Shown one piece after another: positions 58,530 through 64,000 of a DNA stretch of 64,000 nucleotides (positions are counted from its first letter, which is position 1; each line of letters starts with the position of its first letter). The stretch lies in assembly GCA_024138025.1 (NCBI GenBank), contig JAMXBD010000973.1, forward strand, positions 124,001-188,000, in the 5' to 3' direction. Both the position numbers and the translations under genes were made by a program. Origin of the DNA: Combretum micranthum. Lineage: Eukaryota > Streptophyta > Magnoliopsida > Myrtales > Combretaceae. Under the pieces are notes generated by a model, which was given only the letters and a program-made list of their open reading frames with translations, was not told the DNA's origin and did not search any database.

Positions 58530-60849
58530 TGTAAATCCCCAAGTTTTATGTTATCTCTAACCTGAAATCAAAAGTCAACCGGAAACTCTACAGTAAAAAA
58601 AACCCTTGTAGAGCTTAGTAGTTTAAGTCCGACAATTCCGCGCCCCTAACTTGTGTAAAGTAGATGTAAGCTAAGTATGTAGAATAGTTTGTAATTATAT
58701 AAGGATGTTTAAAAATATCTTATTAGTTAAAATTTGATTCGTCTCGAACTCGAACGGATACTGATTTTGAAAAACATGTCCCGAGGTCCAAAATATTAAA
58801 AATGTTCCATTGACACCGTTAGACTCGTAAAAATATAAGGTTTTAAAAAATATCAATTTTATAATTTTTCGGTAACTAAAAGTATCAAATATCGCACTTT
58901 TACGTGTATTTGCTTACTGCCAGTTATTTTTGTCTTGTACACTATCCATTGTACAACTCTACACTATTCTATAATATTCATACTTCTCTACTTTTGCACT
59001 ATTCACTCTTATACACTATCATACCTATACCACTACTTTTTTCATTTCCAATACACTTTTTATCACATCTATCTTACACATTATTACTTTTAATACACAA
59101 AATTACAAAAAAAAAAAAAACAAAATCTCTCCCTCTCTCTTTCACTCATGGTCAGTGTCCCCCTATCCCTCTCTTTCTCTATTTTATCTCAATTTTAATT
59201 TAATTAAATCACTCAAAATCTTCTCCTCATTTTCTTACAAGTACCCCCTTGCTCTTTCACTTCATTCAACATTCACTACCCACAAATTTACTACAAAAAA
59301 CTTTCTCAAATTCTCCTTCCAAATACTCTTCCCATTACTCTCCCAAAACACTCATAAGCTCTCTTCTTCTTCATACACAAAACCCATCTATAGACACTAC
59401 TTTCATCTTATCTTTAGGTAAATTTCTTTTTCGTATTTTTACTACCATGTCATGTAACTTACATGACCATAAAGTATATTTCCTAAACTATATGTTATGA
59501 AAGCAACACTATGTTCATGTTTTGTTCTTTTTCATGTTCATGTTCATGAATCTCTATTCTTTTATGTTGTTATTTTGTTTATATTATTGTTATTATTATG
59601 CTTCCATATTTATATCTAACTAAATATATCTATGTAGCTATATATCTTTTAGAGTATATAAACTTACATGTGTTATTGCAACTTATTTACTTTCATGTTT
59701 TAAGACTAGTCTTTCTAATCTTAGCCTTGTCCTCATTAAGTCAAAACAACTTTTTCTTTCTTTTCTTTCTTTTATATCAAGACAGAATTTATTATTTGTC
59801 CCAGGATCATGATGAAGCTAAGACTCCCAATACTTGAACTTGTATTATGTTGCTTATTATTTTGTTTAATTTCTATTTGTTTTCTTGTAAATATCATCAT
59901 CATGCTCATATTCTGATTGTTGTCTAAAAACACAAAGATCGAAAACTCATCATCTTATGATTGTTGTCTAAAAACACAAAGATCGAAACTAAACTTTTCC
60001 AAACACTTTACTTTCACAAAATTCAAAGAGAACTTACCATGATTAAGCAAAACTATTCTAGTTTGAAAAAGTCTTTTCAAAAACTATAAGATGGCTTGTT
60101 TTTGCTAAATTTATTTTAAATGTTGATAATTTTTGTTATACAAATTTTTATTAAAAACTAAATTTAAAAGATACTCCCTAACAAAAAAAAAACAAGCTTT
60201 GGGTCAAGTTAGAAGATCAAAATAATTATCAAAGCAATACTTGAGAAATTATAGTGCAAACAACACTAGTAAGAGATTTTTCTAAAGAAAAATTTAAAAG
60301 TTTATTTTTATGAAAACCACCCAAGAAATTACTAAATAGAATATAAAGATACTCATTTTAAATAAACAAAAAAGTTATGGTTTTATCTCAAGGATTTACA
60401 AAAGAAAAATTTTTATTTTTTGATTTTTCACGCTTTCAAAAGACATTGTTTTTCATAAAGTCATAGTTTGGACAACAAAACCTGAATCATGCATGAGATC
60501 TGAGTTTGTATATGTATAAAAAGGGCTTTTCAATCTATATTGATAACTAAGTAATTATCAAAGGATTTTTTTTTAATGAGTTGAGATATGAAATGATTGT
60601 TTTTGGGCTGGGATTTTCATAGTGAATCTAGTCACCCATGTTTTCCAACCTAAAAGATCTTATTTGATATAAACAACTTAGAAATGGATATATCTTTATG
60701 AATAGGTAGAAAACGGTATATAATATGCGCAATTTCGAGTTAAAATGAGCAAGTTATGGCCATTTTTAGTTGGAATTGCTTTTCATACGAATTTTGACAA
60801 ACTATGACATGGTTTTGTCAAATTTCAATAGAACTATCAAGAAATACTC
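58530..60849 (+). mobile_element. Long-family LTR, cut by a Reina-like element
   Basis: A plus-strand LTR beginning TGTAAATCCCC, inserted into the integrase pseudogene after gttat (58525-58529). It shows family phrases ('accgttagactcgta'), the CT-rich leader, a leader end CTTTAG|GTAAA (59411-59419), a decayed hairpin cluster (about 59702-59740) and the conserved block (60680-60770). The TATA position reads TACAAGTA (59236-59243). It stops at 'gaaatactc' exactly where other copies continue 'attatggg', because another element inserted there. The remainder would lie beyond the window. Confidence 0.8.
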
Positions 60850-61456
60850 TGTTATGACACGAAGTCACAGGACTAGAAGAACACCAGTACACTTACAAGA
60901 TTATATCACGAAATAAAAACAGAATACATCTGTTTTAAGAAACATAGCAACATACAGTTGTATTGGTTGAAATATCTAGCAAGTTTGTTTCATGTAACAG
61001 TTTAGAAAGCTAACAGCTAAGCAACACATGTAGTAGCTACTTTTGTAACCGTAGAAACAAATAGCAACATAGCTGGCAAAAGGATGTAAAACAGATGTAA
61101 GAATCTTGTAGAAACATATAAATGACAGATAATAGAACAGGGTATCAGTTTTACCCAACAAAGATCTGAGCAAGAAGCCTACTGGAAGCTCGAATTCCAG
61201 AAATTATCCAACACTATCCACCTCGCAAAATACATCAATAGAAGTATTAGAACAGGAGTCTAAACAGATCTGATCATTTGAACATTTGAAAAACATTAGT
61301 TGAGAAAACCCTAGTTTGTATTCTGTAAAGAAATATCAAGAAACAAGATAAAGAACATTACCTCGAGTGTGTCGGAAGAGAGAGAGAGTGGTTGAGCATT
61401 TAGGGTTTTCTTTTAAGTAATCGCACGTGGGAGTCTAAGGCCCGTGTGGTGTATCA
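60850..61456 (+). repeat. 5' LTR of Reina-like element
   Basis: About 607 bp, from TGTTATGACACG to GTGTATCA, so the ends pair loosely as TG(T/A)TA. No obvious TATA box was found. The following bases TTGGTGCTTTATTG (61457-61470) occupy the primer-site position but do not match initiator tRNA-Met, so I do not assign a tRNA. Confidence 0.75.
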
Positions 61457-61493
61457 TTGGTGCTTTATTGATTTGATTGTTGCCATTATTGCC

Positions 61494-62619
61494 ATGGCAG
61501 ACGCACTAGAAGTATTTCTCAGTTTAAAGATGATCTTCAGTCTCATGCCACTAAGATCACTTCACTTGAGTCTAAAACTGATCGACTGTTGGCAGATATG
61601 ACTCAAGTTTTGCAATTTGTGAAATTGCAAATGGAGAATCAGTCTAATCCAAATTCTGGTTTTCAGGATCATTCATCATTTTCTCCATCGGGACATTCAA
61701 GTAATGGGGAGTCTCCTTTTCTCTACATGAGAAATATGAAATTAGATTTACCCAAATTTTCAGGGGTAATCCTATCTCATGGATTTTCCAAGCTAATCAA
61801 TTTTTTAATTTTCACAATGTTCCTAACTCAAAACGTTTGAAAATTGCATCTTTTGCAATGGAGGATGCTGCGGCTGATTGGTATCAGTGGTTATATCGGA
61901 GTGGTTTATTGTCCACTTGGCCTGTTTTTCTTAAAGCCATGGAACAACGTTTTGGTCCTTCTATGTATGAGGATTCACAAGGAAAGCTTTCCAAATTAAT
62001 GCAATCTGGAATAGTAGCTGAATATCGACATGCCTTTGAATCTCTATCTAATCAGGTTATTGGTTTATCTGAAAGTTTCTTAATGAGTTGTTTCATTTCA
62101 GGATTAAAACCTCTTATTCAGCAAGAAGTTTTAGCTTCTCAACCTACTGGTCTGATTCAAGCTATGAGTCTAGCCAAGCTTTTTGAATCTAAGTTTTTAC
62201 ACACTTTTCCTTACCCTACTTCATTTTCTACCCTTTCACCACATACTACTTTTTCAAAAACCAGTATTTCTTCTACATATACTCCACAGACTTCACTCAA
62301 ACCTAAAATTTTTCCTACCAAATCTACCTTAACTTCATCTTCTCAACCCACTGTTTCCACTACAATTCCAAAGAAATCATTACCCTTTAAACGTTTGACT
62401 CCTACTGAGATGGCAGTACGACGAGAAAAAGGTCTTTGTTTCAATTGTGATGAGAAATTTAATAAAGATCATATTTGTAAGGCCAAATTTCTTATGATAA
62501 TTCCGCCTGATGATGATATTGATGAGATGGAACAAGTCGATATACCATTGCATGTTGATACTCAGGAATCTCAGGAAATTCCTATTGAGATCAGTTATCA
62601 TGCTCTTTCTGGTACATAA
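61494..62619 (+). pseudogene. gag pseudogene (Reina-like)
   Basis: Remnant of the capsid polyprotein. An ATG at 61494 (MADALE) is soon out of frame with the following coding signal, which contains LESKTDRLLADM (about 61568-61603) and QFVKLQMENQ. A second frameshift near 61768 separates MKLDLPKFSG from the main Retrotrans_gag segment (61837-62619: FAMEDAAADWYQWLY, QRFGPSMYEDSQ, GLKPLIQQEV). The linker (about 62215-62395) is Ser/Thr/Pro-rich. The zinc-knuckle-like motif is CFNCDEKFNKDHIC (about 62436-62477), the form with a long middle spacing seen in Reina-type elements. The frame ends at a TAA (62617-62619) where gag-pol would normally continue. Confidence 0.85.
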
Positions 62620-62900
62620 GCCCTGCGTACCCTTCGATTGGAAGGACATATTGGAGGACAACCAGTTTCCATTTTAGTGGATTCTGGGAGTACTCACAAT
62701 TTTATTTAGGAACACATTGCACGACAATTACATTTACCTATTTTAGCTATTTCCTCATTTAAAGTAATGATTGGTAATGCGGAATATTTGACATGTTCAG
62801 GGTTTTGTGAGAAAGTTCCCTTACTTTTGGGTGAAACTCATATTCATGTTGATATTTATGTTTTACCTATTCAAGGAGCAGATTTAGTCTTGGGAATTCA
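62620..62900 (+). pseudogene. Aspartic protease pseudogene
   Basis: In the gag frame but after its stop. The retropepsin active-site motif is visible as LVDSGSTHNF with Asp-Ser-Gly at 62680-62688, followed at once by a stop (62707-62709). Downstream are LPLLLGETHIHVDIYV-like and GADLVLGIQWL phrases typical of the protease end. A single-base deletion near 62910 shifts the frame before RT. Confidence 0.8.
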
Positions 62901-64000
62901 GTGGCTCAAACTTTAGGGCCTATCACTATGGATTATGCCCATCTTACTATGGATTTCATGTTGAATGGACATCACATTTGCTTACGGGGTATTTCTTCTC
63001 GATTACCCCAACGTATTGAGTCTCTTCAATTACGCAAATTGATCAAAGATCAGATTGCTGGATTATTTAGTTTGTGGCTCAGACAGATCATTCACTCATT
63101 GATACCACCTACAATAACTCTATTGAAGAGCTCTTGGGCAGATTTCAGAGTGTTTTTGAGACTCCATCATCATTGCCCCCTCTAGAGATGTTCAACATCA
63201 TATCCATTTGAAGAATGATTCATAACCCATTAATGTCAGCCCTATCGTTATCCGTATTTTCAGAAGGGGGAAATTGAGAAGTTAGTTCAGGAAATGCTCG
63301 ATTCTGGTATTATATGGCCTAGTACTAGTCCGTTTTCATCACCAGTTCTGTTGGTTAAAAAGAAAGATGGGTCTTGGCGATTTTGTGTCGATTATAGAGC
63401 TTTAAACCAGGCCATGTTTGGGATAAATTTCCCATACCCACTATTGATGAACTTTTGGATGAATTGTTTGGAGCAATTATATTTTCCAAGTTAGATCTGC
63501 GTGCTGGTTATCACCAATTCGCATGTTTCCAGATGATATTCATAAAACAGCCTTTCGTACTCACGAAGGCCATTATGAATTTTTGGTTATGCCTTTCTTA
63601 TCCAATGCTCCATCAACATTTCAGTCTGTGATGAATAATATTTTTTGACCATATTTGAGAAAATTCATCATTGTTTTTTTTTATGATATTCTCATCTATA
63701 GCAAATCTATTGATGATCATTTGTTTCACTTAGAGACTGCTTTGTTGTCTCAAAGAACATCAGTTTTTTTCAGTCCAAATCTTTTTGGTCAAACTAAAAT
63801 TGATTATTTGGGCCATTTTGTTTCTGCTGAAGGAGTCTCTCCTGATCCTTCTAAGGTTCAGGCAATCCAAACTTGGCCTATTCCAATTAATTCATCACAA
63901 TTACGAGGATTTTTGGGGCTCACTGGTTATTATAGAAGATTTGTCATTATGCTAGTATTGCTGCTCCTCTCACCAATCTATTAAAAAAAGATGCTTATCT
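62901..64000 (+). pseudogene. Reverse transcriptase pseudogene (partial)
   Basis: N-terminal and palm parts of a Ty3/gypsy reverse transcriptase, cut by the window edge. Segments: LGPITMDYAHLTMDF (62910-62960); [19 protein letters not shown] and CVDYRALNQ (63330-63410); [11 protein letters not shown] (about 63487-63520) with a one-base deletion just after; [16 protein letters not shown]; then VFFYDILIYSK (63673-63705), where the first Asp of the catalytic pair is Tyr (63682-63684). KIDYLGHFVSAEGVSPDPSKV and LRGFLGLTGYYRRF follow, and another frameshift near 63940. The lost Asp alone would abolish polymerase activity. Confidence 0.85.

Larger units (their letters stand above)
60850..64000 (+). 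mobile_element. Ty3/gypsy element, Reina-like (3' end outside)
   Basis: An LTR retrotransposon with 5' LTR 60850-61456 and decayed gag, protease and RT regions running past the window end. The insertion point is exact because the host LTR breaks within a known family phrase. The lineage call comes from the short LTR (about 607 bp), the sequence TTGGTGCTTTATTG directly after it, and the gag zinc-knuckle phrase REKGLCFNCDEKF, all typical of Reina-type chromoviruses. Frameshifts and stops occur in every gene. Presumed TSD copy: tactc (60845-60849); its partner lies outside. Confidence 0.85.

Overview
This is nuclear DNA from a flowering plant with a repeat-rich genome. It is AT-rich, has no intact host protein-coding gene and no recognisable RNA gene, and is almost wholly built of nested LTR retrotransposons: about 54 of 64 kb can be assigned to them. 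The lineage cannot be fixed from the sequence. All coding remnants are broken transposon genes.

One family of very long LTRs (about 3.3 to 4.3 kb each) dominates. Its copies start with TGTAAA/TGTAAG and end with GGGGCGTGACA. The layout is an upstream region of about 0.7-0.9 kb, a TATAAATA box, a pyrimidine/CT-rich leader ending in AG|GTAAA, about 2.3-2.6 kb containing a conserved hairpin cluster, a conserved ~100-bp block and a hypervariable minisatellite, then TTTTGCAG and a conserved tail. I see eleven insertions of this family. Only one (9985-21761) retains both LTRs and an internal region; six others are solo LTRs with a recognisable 5-bp target duplication.

Layout. 1-6499: plus-strand LTR cut by the window edge and split by a minus-strand solo LTR (1751-5395). 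6500-9330: old unclassified sequence. 9331-27986: minus-strand solo LTR (TSD acatg) split by a full-length gag-only Ty3/gypsy element (9985-21761) and by a plus-strand solo LTR (24027-27601, TSD atacg). 27992-31675: a possible Helitron 3' terminus and a five-unit ~205-bp tandem array carrying a MITE with a 9-bp TSD. 31681-35146: solo LTR (TSD ctaat) abutting a decayed Ty1/copia element (35152-39561) that lacks its 5' part. 40016-44614: small terminal-inverted-repeat element split by a solo LTR (40090-44400, TSD aaaaa). 45200-46939: solo copia LTR (TSD ccatt). 47280-48959: another solo LTR of a different family (TSD aggat). 50255-57827: LTR fragments of the long family in both orientations, one containing a solo LTR (51117-54840, TSD gaggt). 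57828-58529: Ty3/gypsy integrase pseudogene, interrupted by a long-family LTR (58530 on), itself interrupted by a Reina-like Ty3/gypsy element (60850 to the window end).

Nothing here forms a host pathway. The most interesting material is the architecture of the long-LTR family: a splice-like leader, a stem-loop cluster with one compensatory base-pair change, and a fixed position at which different subfamilies carry different tandem repeats.
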